Shown in pieces: positions 1 to 9,779 of a stretch of 64,000 nt of DNA. A program made the position numbers and the translations under genes. Within the stretch, counting starts at the first letter, position 1, and every line of letters begins with the position of its first letter. Origin of the DNA: Protula sp. h YS-2021 (lineage: Eukaryota > Annelida > Polychaeta > Sabellida > Serpulidae); NCBI GenBank assembly GCA_949752745.1, contig OX457030.1:72036686-72100685 (forward strand), in the 5' to 3' direction. Below the pieces are notes generated by a model. That model ran no database searches, was not told the origin of the DNA, and worked only from the letters and a program-made list of their open reading frames with translations.

Positions 1-2250
1 GGTGTAATTTTCTTCGGGAGACTTTACTCCATCATCCAAAACACTCTTACCTTTCAGGGAAGAGTACCAAGCTTTACCTAAAGGAGGTAAACTCGGATCG
101 TCCAATTTCTGTTCAGAATCGAGATATTCATAAGGGAAGAAGGATTTCTTTTCCTCCACTCCAAAAGCCTTGAGGAACTTTGAATATGAAGTTCCAGGTG
201 GTAGATAGGATAAGATATCAAGAAACTTAAATTTTCCAGAGTTAATGCATGAATAACTGTTGTTTTTCTTAACTGTGAAAGCATAAGGGTCGTCTAGGTA
301 AAGAAATTTAGCCAACTTCCCCTTAACAAGGTTGAGATCGTACTTGGAGGAGTTAAATCCGACCACCGGTAAAACCCTGCAGAAATTTGAAAACTTCCCT
401 TTGAACCCCTCCAACTCGGCCACCATGTTTTGAACGGTAATTTTGGGAACCTCTCCAGATCGTGATTCAGCTATGTTATATATCCCACAAGTAGGCACAG
501 AATTCCAAAACTTGATTTGTCCTTCTATTGAATCGAAGACGTATTTCCACTTTGCCCGAGAAAGCTTCTCTGCATGGGACTGTATATTTTCCAGGTATTC
601 AACCGTGCCCGAAAGCAGCTCATCTGTATTCGGATTAACAATGCAGAAAGGTTGAGTGTAGCCGGGAACATTACTACTCATGGCGACTGACACAACCAAA
701 TGTTCGCTTATCCATTTCAAATTGGTTTCACTTTCACCGAGATTTCTCAACATGGCCTCAAAATCAAATGTAGCAAACCATGGGTAAAATCTATCTTCTT
801 GCGGGATGTCGATGTTTAGGGATGCAGCCTCTACAAAAATATCAATATTAGGTTTATAGAACCCCCCTGGATATTTGAGTTTGGTTTTTCCGCTGCATGA
901 TCTCTGGTGAGACTTTATATTGTCGGACCTTTTCGCTGTAAAGCCACATTTAGAGCATTTGTAGGATTTGCAAAAGCTGCGAATATTTCGGATGAAGCTA
1001 AAGTGAGAGTTGTAAATATTTAAATTCATAGTTGTATCATATTGTAGAAGCCATCTGTACATAACAACTGCGCATTCATTTATTTCCTCCAAACAATAAA
1101 CATTTATGTTTATGGCAAAACAGGCTTCAAGATCCGGAATTTGTTCAAATGTAACACCTTTAAAATCAGTTTGAGAGCAATGTTGGTGAGAGAATTCCAA
1201 CCACTGCGTAAATAATTCTGTGACATTCTCTTCTGTAAAATCCGCTCCTCTTAATTGGCGCGCTATGCAGCGAAAAGCACATAGGTAATCTTCGAAAGGA
1301 AGGTTATTTCTATCGTTTTGGAAAGACACAATGTTCGGGTTATTCAGCAAAAATGCAGGAAGATTTCCTTTCCCAACATGGCCGTCCATCGGGTAAACAG
1401 TAATCTGCATATTTGTTATCAAGACAAGTATTGATTTGGTGTCTTCTCTTTCATTTAAGAGAAACTCTATAATATTCTTTGCTTCCAAAATGCGTTGGAC
1501 ATCCTCAACATCGTTATGATCGGATATACGAAATGGGGTATCGAGAAATCCACTTTGCGGGTTGGGGCGAAAATATCTGTACTCTTGGGTTTCTCTATGA
1601 AACAGTATATATCCAAAATTAATATTTACCTTGAAACTTGTCTCTTCCATATCTAAAATTTGGTGTAAAAAATTTACCATATCCACAGTGTCAACATTAT
1701 TTGTCACCGGTAGATTGTATACTCTCGGATAAGAATACACCTGAGAGGGCGCTCGAATAAGATGACGATTCGATTGATAAGCTATTCTTAGCGAGTCATT
1801 AGTGTCCCCATTCCTTTCCCAAGGTGCCTCATTATTCTGCCATGGTAATGGGAGTAAACTTTCTTCCCCCATACCATGCAAATCCGTTTGGTGAACAAAC
1901 AATTCTTTTCTATTTTGAAAGACGTTCTTGCACAATCTACATGTAAAAAAGACTCCTGCTCTGGCTCGCGAGGGCGCTTGACATATCAATTCATGATCTT
2001 TCTTGTTTTTAAAATTTTCAAAGTTTTTATCACATTTCGAACACTTATGAAATGGTGTCCTACATTTCTTAATATGTTTTTGAAATCCGCGCATGGATGA
2101 AAAATGCTTTTGGCATTTCTTGCATTCGAAGTCGGAAGTAGCATTTTCCAAATTGTCATTCGGTTTTCGCGGGCATACCCGTTCGTGGGATTTTAATGAT
2201 CTATCGCAATGGCGAACCGCTCCACAATATCTACACACCCGACGCTTGCA
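1..2250 (-). CDS. DNA polymerase B, protein-primed type, exonuclease half (partial, runs off left edge)
   Basis: Reading the minus strand with codons aligned to position 1 gives about 749 codons without a stop, from 2248 to the window edge. The order is: C2HC-type fingers (codons 2248 to about 1880), a conserved N-terminal region, another CxxC...H...C finger near 905-960, the exonuclease motif I (FATFDFEAML, about 748-777), and exonuclease motif II (VVGFNSSKYD, about 340-369). A conserved stretch follows (YLDDPYAFTVKKNNSYSC, about 247-300). This order is typical of family B polymerases of the protein-primed group, which replicate linear elements such as Polintons. The palm motifs A, B and C would lie beyond the left edge. 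The frame is closed upstream by TAA at 2251-2253, where the finger array of the next entry continues in another frame, so a one-base shift or a missed short intron separates the two parts. Whether it is active is unknown. Confidence 0.85.
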
Positions 2251-3419
2251 TTACCCCTCTGCGTATGTTTTCGCAACATGACATGGGTTGAGAAATTTTT
2301 CAAACAAATGGGGCACGAGTGTTCTCCCATTCCAATTTGATTGGAATTTGAAGACAATTTCAAGGTGTTAGATGATGCGGATTGAGGGGAATGGTCAGTG
2401 GGTGAGTTTTGACATATCGGGTTTTGGGGGTTGGGTGCTCCTCTCTTCATGCAATTCTTTTCATGGCTTTCCAAAATATGGTACACCACTGTATCCCCCC
2501 ATTTATTGCATTTTTCAATGCTAGAGTTTTTCTCCGCCAAAGCTTTCTTGTGAAGACATTCAAGTTCATGTTGATTTTTGTCATATTCCGAAGAGAAAGC
2601 TCTATCACATATTTGACATTTATATTTATCATGTGTCTGCTGCCTTTTCTTGCACTTGAGAGTGTGATCATTTAAGTTCTTCTCTGTCCCGAATTCCCCA
2701 CCACATTGCTTACACGTTATTTTTTTTCTTCTCTTTCTGCAGTAATTTGAGTGAGTTTGCAAATTGTACGCGTTGTCAAATTCCCGTCCACAGTCACGGC
2801 AAGAGTGCAGTTCCCTCTTTTTTTGTTTTTTACATGCCCTCATGTGTGAATTCAAATTGTATCCGTTGTCAAATTCCCGCCCACAATGATCGCAAGAGTG
2901 TAGTTGAGTGTTATTTTGTTTTGAACATGCCTTCATGTGTGATTTCAAATTGTTACCGCTGCCAAATTCCCGCCCACAATTTTCGCAAGAGTGTAATTGA
3001 GTATTATTTTGTTTTGTACATGCCTTCATGTGTGATTTCAAATTGTTACCGCTGCCAAATTCCCGCCCACAATGTTCGCAAGAGTGTAATTGAGTGTTAT
3101 TTTGTTTTGTACATGCCTTCATGTGTGTTTTCAAGTTGTAACCATTATCAAATTCCCGCCCGCACTGATGGCAAGAGTGGAGTTCCCTCTTCTTTTGTTT
3201 TTTACATGCCTTCATGTGTGAATTCAAATTGTAACCGTTGTCAAATTCCCGCCCACAGTTATCACAAGAGTGCAGTTCCCTCTTCTTTTGTTTTGTTTTC
3301 GCGCATGCCCTAACATGTAAAGCTAAATTATGATCATTTGAACAAGCTCTGCTACAATGCTCACAAACCAGTTTCTGCTGAGAAATCATGTTTTTGTGAC
3401 TGCCCTGTGTGCGTTCCAT
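2193..3419 (-). CDS. N-terminal C2HC zinc-finger array of the left DNA polymerase B (frameshifted from it)
   Basis: This open frame of 408 codons starts with ATG at 3417-3419. It holds about ten fingers spaced roughly 30 residues apart, mostly of the form CxxC-x12-H-x3-C, so the last ligand is Cys rather than His. Six consecutive units are near copies (HSCxxCGREFxxGxNLxxHMxAC), which means recent tandem duplication inside the gene. The last finger (SCPICLKNF) breaks off near 2250, and the next finger (CRYCG) is found in the frame of the polymerase entry. One original protein with fingers followed by polymerase is therefore the simplest reading. The break falls beside a run of four C on the plus strand at about 2253-2256, a place where an assembly indel is plausible. 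The fingers probably bind nucleic acid or protein; the target is unknown. Confidence 0.75.
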   Translation of the reverse strand: MERTQGSHKNMISQQKLVCEHCSRACSNDHNLALHVRACAKTKQKKRELHSCDNCGREFDNGYNLNSHMKACKKQKKRELHSCHQCGREFDNGYNLKTHMKACTKQNNTQLHSCEHCGREFGSGNNLKSHMKACTKQNNTQLHSCENCGREFGSGNNLKSHMKACSKQNNTQLHSCDHCGREFDNGYNLNSHMRACKKQKKRELHSCRDCGREFDNAYNLQTHSNYCRKRRKKITCKQCGGEFGTEKNLNDHTLKCKKRQQTHDKYKCQICDRAFSSEYDKNQHELECLHKKALAEKNSSIEKCNKWGDTVVYHILESHEKNCMKRGAPNPQNPICQNSPTDHSPQSASSNTLKLSSNSNQIGMGEHSCPICLKNFSTHVMLRKHTQRGNASVGCVDIVERFAIAIDH

Positions 3420-3559
3420 TTATTAAATCTGTTGGGGACAGAGCATATTCGTACTCAGAGGAGAGGGAGGGGGGAGACAACTCAAAAATACCGTCATCTT
3501 TATTCTGTAAATAAAAAGAACTCATAAAGTTAGTTTTAAATAAGTTTCTAGAAGAGGAT

Positions 3560-5180
3560 GGGAAATGGATAGAAAGAAATAGAAGTAAAATTTTGAATTT
3601 TTACCATTTCCGGGGAGCCCGGGGGTGGGGGAGGGGCTTGAGGGTGGGGCAGGGAGGGGGGGGAGGAGTCTGGGAAGGGTTCCCATGGAAGGGATGGGGG
3701 AGGGTGGCGGTAAAGAAAAGGAATGAAGAAGTAAAATTTTAAAATGTTAACCATTTCGGGGGACCCCGGGGGTGGGGGAGGGCTGGGGGGGCGGAGTCTA
3801 GGAAGGGTTCCTATGGAAGGATTGTGGGAGGGTGGCGGTAAACATAAGGACTGAAGTAGTAATATTTTGAATTTTTAACCATTTCCGGGGAACCCGGGGG
3901 TGGGGGAGGGTTTTTGAGGGTGGGGCGGAGAGGGGAGTGGGGTTGGAGTCTGGGAAGTTTTCCCATGGAAGGATTGCGGGAGGGTGGCGTTAAAGATTGG
4001 GGGAGTGAAATTTTGAATTTTTAACCATTTCCGGGGAGCCCGGGGGTGGGGGAGGGTTTTTGAGGGTGGGGCGGAGGGGGGGAGGAGTCTAGGAAGGGTT
4101 CCCATGGAAGGGTTGAGGGAGGGTGGCGGTAGAGAATGAAGAAGTAAAATTTTGAATTTTTAACCATTTCGGGGGAGTCCGGGGGTAGGGGAGGGGTTTG
4201 AGGGTGGGGCGGAGGGGGGGGGGGTGGGGTGGAGTCTTGGAAGGGTTCCCGTGGAAGGGTTGAGGGAGAGTGGCGGTAAAGAATGAAGAAGTAAAATTTT
4301 GAATTTTTAACCGTTTCGGGGGAGCCCGGGGGTAGGGGAGGGGTTTCAGGGTGGGGCGGAGGGGGGGAGGTGGGGGTGGAGTCTTGGAAGGGTTCCCGTG
4401 GAAGGGTTGAGGGAGGGTGGCGGTAAAGAATGAAGAAGTAAAATTTTGAATTTTTAACCATTTCGGGGGGGGGGCCCGGGGGTAGGGGAGGGGTTTGAGG
4501 GTGGGGCGGAGGGGGGGGCTGGGGGTGGAGTCTGGGAAGGGTTCCCATGGAAGGGTTGAGGGAGGGTGGCGGTAAAGAATGAAGAAGTAAAATTTTGAAT
4601 TTTTAACCATTTCAGGGGAGCCCGGGGGTGGGGGAGGGGTTTGAGGATGGGGTGGGGAGGGGAGTGGGGGTGGAGTCTGGGAAGGGTTCCCATGGAAGGG
4701 TTGAGGGAGGGTGGCGGTAAAGAATGAAGAAGTAAAATTTTGAATTTTTAACCGTTTCAGGGGAGCCCGGGGGGTTGGGGGAGGGGTCTGAGGGTAGGAA
4801 GGAGGGGGGGAGGGGGTGGAGTCTGGGAAGGGTTCCCACGGAAGGGTTGAGGGAGGGTGGTGGTAAAGATTGGGGGAGTATAATTTTGAATTTTGAAACA
4901 TTTCAGGGGAGCCCGGGGGGTGGGGGAGGGGTCTGAGGTTAGGGCGGAGGGGGGGGAGGGGAGGGGGTGGAGTCTGGGAAGGGTTCCCATGCATGGTATG
5001 GGGAGGGTGGTGGAAAAGATAAGAATGAAGAAGAATAATTTTGAATTTTGAAAAAATTTTTGGGGAGCCTGGGGTGGGGGAGGGGTGTGAGGGTGGGACG
5101 GGGAGGGGGAGAGGAATGGTGAAGGTGGGACGGGGAGGGAGAGAGGAATGGTGAGGACTACCAAGGGTTCCCGTGCATAC
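3560..5180. repeat. G-rich minisatellite, unit about 145 bp, about 10-11 copies
   Basis: Each unit carries the marker GGGAAGGGTTCCCATGGAAG (or a close variant), a TAAAATTTTGAATTTTTAACC segment, and a long run of G-rich sequence. Markers recur near 3667, 3796, 3944, 4085, 4230, 4378, 4528, 4672, 4819 and 4970. The G bias is entirely on the plus strand. The long proline-rich open frames on the minus strand here are shadows of the repeat. Confidence 0.9.
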
Positions 5181-5200
5181 ATATATATATATATATAATG
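5181..5200. repeat. Short (TA)n microsatellite before the membrane-protein gene
   Basis: About ten TA dinucleotides lie 65-80 bases upstream of the ATG at 5263. They could serve as a TATA element, but this is only a guess. Confidence 0.6.
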
Positions 5201-5262
5201 AGGTTTGAGGAAATATGCGCCAGTTTCATTTGCGAGGTTGAGACGAATACACGGAATTTAAA

Positions 5263-5805
5263 ATGGTTTTACTACTTTAGGGAGCAATTTTGGCGCTGTG
5301 CGTTTCTGTGATTTCAACTTGTAACGTGAAAGGATGCATTTGCCCAAACATGGAAACGCTACAATGCAGCCATTTGGTTGAATTTCCAAAGATAAATTCT
5401 TCAATACGAGAAAATATAGTCTATTTAGATATTAAAGATACCCATCTGATATCACTACCATTGCTGAATGCGGAAAAGTGGCCTAGACTCGAGTTTTTGA
5501 CATTTCAGGATAACCCCTCCCTTCCCTGTTCAGAAATTCTCAAACAGTGGAATGATCACATATTTTACATTGACCATGACTGTGCAAATTCTTCTGTCAT
5601 TCTACGCACACAAGTTGAGGGAAAGGGCGATAATTTCAAATTATGGATGACCATTACCTTCAGTGTTACAGAAATATTTACAATTCTGGCTATTCTCTTG
5701 TTTCGTAAGAAGAAAATAGGATCGCGACTAAAGATGAAGAATATGCAGCAAAAATTGGAATTACATCCACCAAATGACTCACCTGAGAAGGACAGCTTTG
5801 TGTAG
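5263..5805 (+). pseudogene. Small single-pass membrane protein with LRR-cap-like ectodomain; stop codon inside the signal peptide
   Basis: The natural start is ATG at 5263. It opens a hydrophobic leader (MVLLL, then GAILALCVSVIS), but the sixth codon, 5278-5280, is TAG in the same frame. From 5281 the frame is open to TAG at 5803. The ectodomain has a CxC-x6-C cap (CNVKGCICPNMETLQC), one leucine-rich-like stretch, and a later PSLPC...C pair. A membrane segment (LWMTITFSVTEIFTILAILL) is followed by a basic tail of about 45 residues. The pattern resembles proteins with one LRR between cysteine caps. The gene at 7809-8714 on the other strand has the same layout and similar cysteines, so the two are probably paralogues. 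The function is unknown; a virion or cell-surface role is only a guess. The TAG could be a true null mutation or a base error. Confidence 0.6.
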
Positions 5806-5841
5806 AAGACATGTTGGTTCTACTTTTTGAAGATATATCCT

Positions 5842-6250
5842 CAATGATGCAGAGAAAATTTACTTTTTTCCAGTTTACGTATTGACTTGTGTCGTGTTGA
5901 CTCTTAGGCCGCAAATTGCTGAATGATCACTAGCTATGCTCAATGATGTTGGGAAAATTTACTTTTTCCGGTTTATGTATTGACTTGTGTAGTGTTGTCT
6001 CTTAGCTGTCAAATTGCTGAATGACCAAAATTCGTCTTGACATTATAGTTATGGACGCGAACAATGAAAGGGTGAGTATGAGCGTGGTCAAGTCATGAAC
6101 CATGATGTTATACGAATTGTGATACAAAAACTGTCAGCCCAAAGATGTAGTAAAATTAGCGAAGATTTGTAATAGCGAACAATGAAAGAGCGAGTATGGG
6201 CGTGGTCAAGTCATGAACCATGATGTTAAACGAATTGTGATACAAAAAAT
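5842..6250. repeat. Two pairs of imperfect direct repeats
   Basis: A unit of about 100 bp with AAAATTTACTTTTTCC and TATTGACTTGTGT occurs at about 5842-5930 and 5940-6025. A second unit, with GAACAATGAAAG and CAAGTCATGAACCATGATGT, occurs at about 6058-6130 and 6176-6250. Both lie just downstream of the membrane-protein gene, possibly in its 3' untranslated region. Confidence 0.65.
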
Positions 6251-6883
6251 TACTGAGGCGTTTTAATTGATAGCAGTAGCGCATGCGCGCTAGGTATTTC
6301 TATCCAATTGCGAGTGAGAAAGGGAGTGGGGTTGGGTGGGTCATTGAGTGAAATTAATTATTTGTCACCTGTTACATGTCCACTGATGCATGTCAGAATT
6401 AACGAAAGTCCAATGAAATGAATAAATGAGTGTAAAAATGCCGATGATGATGTAAATATTTGTTAAATATGCTTTCATTTTTATAGAATAAATAATGCGA
6501 GAGTTCGGGAACATGTTGTATTTTATTACTACCTTTTCTAATTCTTCTTGTCCACAAAGTCGCCATTTAAAAAGATATAATGCATAAGTAAACAAATAAA
6601 AGGTGACATGCATTTAAAAGATAATACTTCTCGACACTTCTACCTCTTATTCCCACCACCACTAGCACAATGAAAAATTCTAAAATTAATTCTACCTCTA
6701 ATTGGAAATTAATTCACTGACACCTATTCCTGAGACATGAAGCTACTCTACTCCAATACTGCTATAAATGCTCATGTTAACATAAGACATCATCTCATTT
6801 AGAGGTAAAACCAGTTAAACCGAACTTCACAAGATTTTCACGCGCTTTTAGTTTCACGAGTAATTTTCACTAGATCAAATAAA
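6251..6883. other. Intergenic, no gene seen; TATA-like element near 6762
   Basis: AT-rich sequence without a convincing frame. CTATAAATG at about 6761-6769 is a possible TATA box about 120 bases before the ATG of the HEXXH gene. Confidence 0.4.
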
Positions 6884-7767
6884 ATGGAAGTTACACGCCA
6901 ATATAATTTTGGAAAATGTGGCGTTATCACTGCGGAGTCTTTCTTCCTGCAGTTTGAGAAGGAAGCAGAGCCACGCCCTCTGCAGGATATAGCGTGTTTC
7001 GGAAAGCCCACAAATAACCGTGGGGAGTTAATCCCCTGCTATTTTATAGAGAGGGGGATAACTCAGAGCAAGGTTTTGAAGTGGAGAACCATATCTTTAA
7101 ACTTGAAACGTCTGGTTGCTGATGAGACAGCGCTGATGGTGTCGACCTTTACAGAGAATGCAGGGTATAGTTTTAAAGTATTGCTTAGGATTTTGGATGA
7201 TCCGGCAATACCTTCAATTCGATGTGAAGGGACGACAGAGCGCCTGTCTCGACGCAATTTCAGAATAATAGTTTATTTGAACGACATTATCTCCGCTCAA
7301 AGCCTGCTCGACACGGTGATACATGAGTGGGCCCATGCGCTGGATTTTGTGGATGGCGGGCACAAGCTTTTTTTGCAATACGGACGTCCTCATTTGGGCC
7401 GCGTATACGGACCCGTTGTAACCCCTGATCATTGCGACAGGTGGAGACAGATTAACAAAATACTAATTTATCTGTATTCGTCCGTGAAAATGCAGAACAA
7501 AATGCGTGTTTTGACGGTAATGACAGGGGAGGATGTCCGGTCATCGCTGCACGTGGCTGAAACGGTAAATATACTCATTTACTCACTTATGTTCCACTGA
7601 TTTATTTAATTTCATTAAAATATGAATTCACGGTGAGCGAATTTGCGTATGAGATGTGATGAGACGGAGTGGAAAAGACAATTTTAAATTTTTAATTGCA
7701 GGGAGCTGATTTGTATCTTCGCAGATATATTTATCACAGAGATAGAAAGTTGAGGAGAAGTAAGTAG
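6884..7767 (+). CDS. HEXXH zinc-metallopeptidase-like protein, two exons
   Basis: Exon 1 is 6884-7564. A phase-0 intron starts GTAAAT at 7565 and ends TTGCAG at 7701. Exon 2 is 7702-7767 and ends in TAG. The spliced product has 248 residues. Residues 147-151 are HEWAH within LLDTVIHEWAHALDF, the gluzincin/SprT-like zinc site with catalytic Glu148. A further His in TPDHCDRW about 35 residues on could be the third ligand, as in SprT-type proteins. There is no signal peptide or membrane segment. The first 130 residues are not recognised. It lies between the two LRR-cap membrane-protein genes and near the polymerase B, so it may belong to the same element. The peptidase fold is an inference from the short motif. 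Confidence 0.65.
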
Positions 7768-7808
7768 TTTGTTCTGCATTATTTCATTTTGTCGATTAAA
7801 AATCTTAC

Positions 7809-8714
7809 CTAGCACTGGTGTTCGTGAATGGCTGGATGTAAAGTAACAGCGCGATAGTTAGAGGAATCGAAAAGTGTTTGGCTGCCAGCGCTCCCCGTAT
7901 CGTCGAAATCATCACTGTTTTTCCTCTTGTGTTTTTTATTCTTCGGGCAACAATAGCACATGAGATTTCTCAAACACGAGCAAATTCCATTGCAAATCTT
8001 CTCAACTAAAATGTACATAAGCATAATGATGAGCGCGAGTCCAAAAATTACTATTCCAAAAATGAGAAGCGGGAAGCGACTGTTGCCAGAGTTCGAAGTT
8101 TCTGCAGGTTCCAGGGTTGCGGGAGTAGAAGGTGTGGAAATTGACCCCGATAAGATGGAAGTTTCTGCTGGTGCGGGAGTAGAAAGCGTGGAAATTGTTC
8201 CCGTTAAGATGGTCGAAGTTTGAATTGTTTGTCGTCGCGTAATATTTACGGGAAAAGGTTTCGGGTGCGGGGTGTCCGTTTCCGTGGATTCCGTCAGCTG
8301 CTCATGGGTAGTGTGAAAATTGCCCATTGTGGACATGTCCGCGTAATCTTCTCCATCCGTTATAATATGATCGCGCGCCGTTGAAAAGCGCGTGGTCGCA
8401 TTTTCACGACAATCCGAAATCAGTGTAAAGCGGAGATTTTCTATGCCAGAACAGTTAAAAGGTATGAGTTGGTCTCTCACATCAACGACATTCACTTTCC
8501 ACGCGTTAAGTGGAAGCAGAACGTTTACTCCAGATATATAGGATGCTCGCAGGTCTAGCTCGTTGAATTCATTTCTAAAATGCTCTGGAAACTGGGGTAT
8601 TTTCCCCAATTCGCGACATACAATGGCATTTGACACACAGTTACATTTCCTCTCATTCAGACACCATCCATTCACTAATGTTAAGGCAATAAATGAGATT
8701 AATATCCAATACAT
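7809..8714 (-). CDS. Type I membrane protein with LRR-cap-like ectodomain and Ser/Thr-rich stalk
   Basis: This is a 301-residue open frame starting at ATG 8712-8714. It begins with a clear signal peptide (MYWILISFIALTLVNGWC). A cysteine cap (CLNERKCNCVSNAIVC) is followed by one leucine-rich-like stretch and two closing cysteines (PFNCSGIENL, ISDC). Next comes a Thr/Ser/Pro-rich stalk of about 100 residues with two near repeats (STPAPAETSILSGSISTPST). A membrane helix (about residues 218-241, FPLLIFGIVIFGLALIIMLM) is followed by a Cys-rich juxtamembrane stretch (CSCLRNLMCYCC), likely palmitoylated, and a tail of about 50 residues. It shares its layout with the product of 5263-5805. It resembles no enzyme; a surface or adhesion role fits the layout but is not shown. 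Confidence 0.75.
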   Translation of the reverse strand: MYWILISFIALTLVNGWCLNERKCNCVSNAIVCRELGKIPQFPEHFRNEFNELDLRASYISGVNVLLPLNAWKVNVVDVRDQLIPFNCSGIENLRFTLISDCRENATTRFSTARDHIITDGEDYADMSTMGNFHTTHEQLTESTETDTPHPKPFPVNITRRQTIQTSTILTGTISTLSTPAPAETSILSGSISTPSTPATLEPAETSNSGNSRFPLLIFGIVIFGLALIIMLMYILVEKICNGICSCLRNLMCYCCPKNKKHKRKNSDDFDDTGSAGSQTLFDSSNYRAVTLHPAIHEHQC

Positions 8715-9320
<606 letters not shown>

Positions 9321-9343
9321 ATGAAATTTCCGTGTTTTTACAG

Positions 9344-9446
9344 GGAAGTCCAAAAGGAAAAGGAGAAAGCCGATCATCAAGAGCGCGGGGAGCAGCTTCG
9401 ATTAGGACAGCTATCTGATAAAGTCGAAAAAATGAAATGGTTCTAA
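9344..9446 (+). CDS. Candidate 3'-terminal coding exon of an unidentified gene, with polyA signal
   Basis: A good acceptor (GTTTTTACAG at 9334-9343) leads into an open frame that starts one base into the exon and encodes a highly charged, probably helical peptide ([20 protein letters not shown] and on) ending KMKWF and TAA at 9444-9446. AATAAA lies at 9517-9522. No upstream exon was identified; the (TA)n tract would lie in the preceding intron. It could be the last exon of a gene starting further left on the plus strand. Confidence 0.4.
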
Positions 9447-9516
9447 TTAGAGAAAAGATTACTTTTTTTTTTCCCTCGTCCGTGCATGTATTATGAAATG
9501 ATATGTTGTTATACTG

Positions 9517-9522
9517 AATAAA
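9517..9522 (+). promoter_or_regulatory. Polyadenylation signal AATAAA
   Basis: Consensus hexamer 70 bases after the stop codon of the candidate terminal exon. Confidence 0.45.
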
Positions 9523-9608
9523 GAAAAATGTATTGTTGGACTCTCACAAGTGCGTTGTAATTATTCAAAAGAAGACCGTGGTGCGGTCATGAGATAATTA
9601 TTTCATTA

Positions 9609-9778
9609 TCCACTCACATGAAATCAAGTTCCGTATCATTCACAAAAGGATAACCACTATTCATTATGTAACATTGATGGTCAAAAAACCAATTATGCAC
9701 TCACAAGAAATTAACCCCCGTATCATTTACAAAAGGATAACCTCAATTCATTATGTAACATTGGTGCTTAAAAAACCA
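9609..9778. repeat. Direct repeat of about 84 bp, two copies
   Basis: Copies at about 9609-9690 and 9695-9778 share CCGTATCAT, ACAAAAGGATAACC and TTCATTATGTAACATTG. No function is apparent. Confidence 0.75.
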
Positions 9779-9779
9779 T

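Noticed and set aside
3548..5182. Long proline-rich frames on the minus strand
   Set aside because: They follow the 145-bp G-rich minisatellite unit in all three frames and have no start context or domain.
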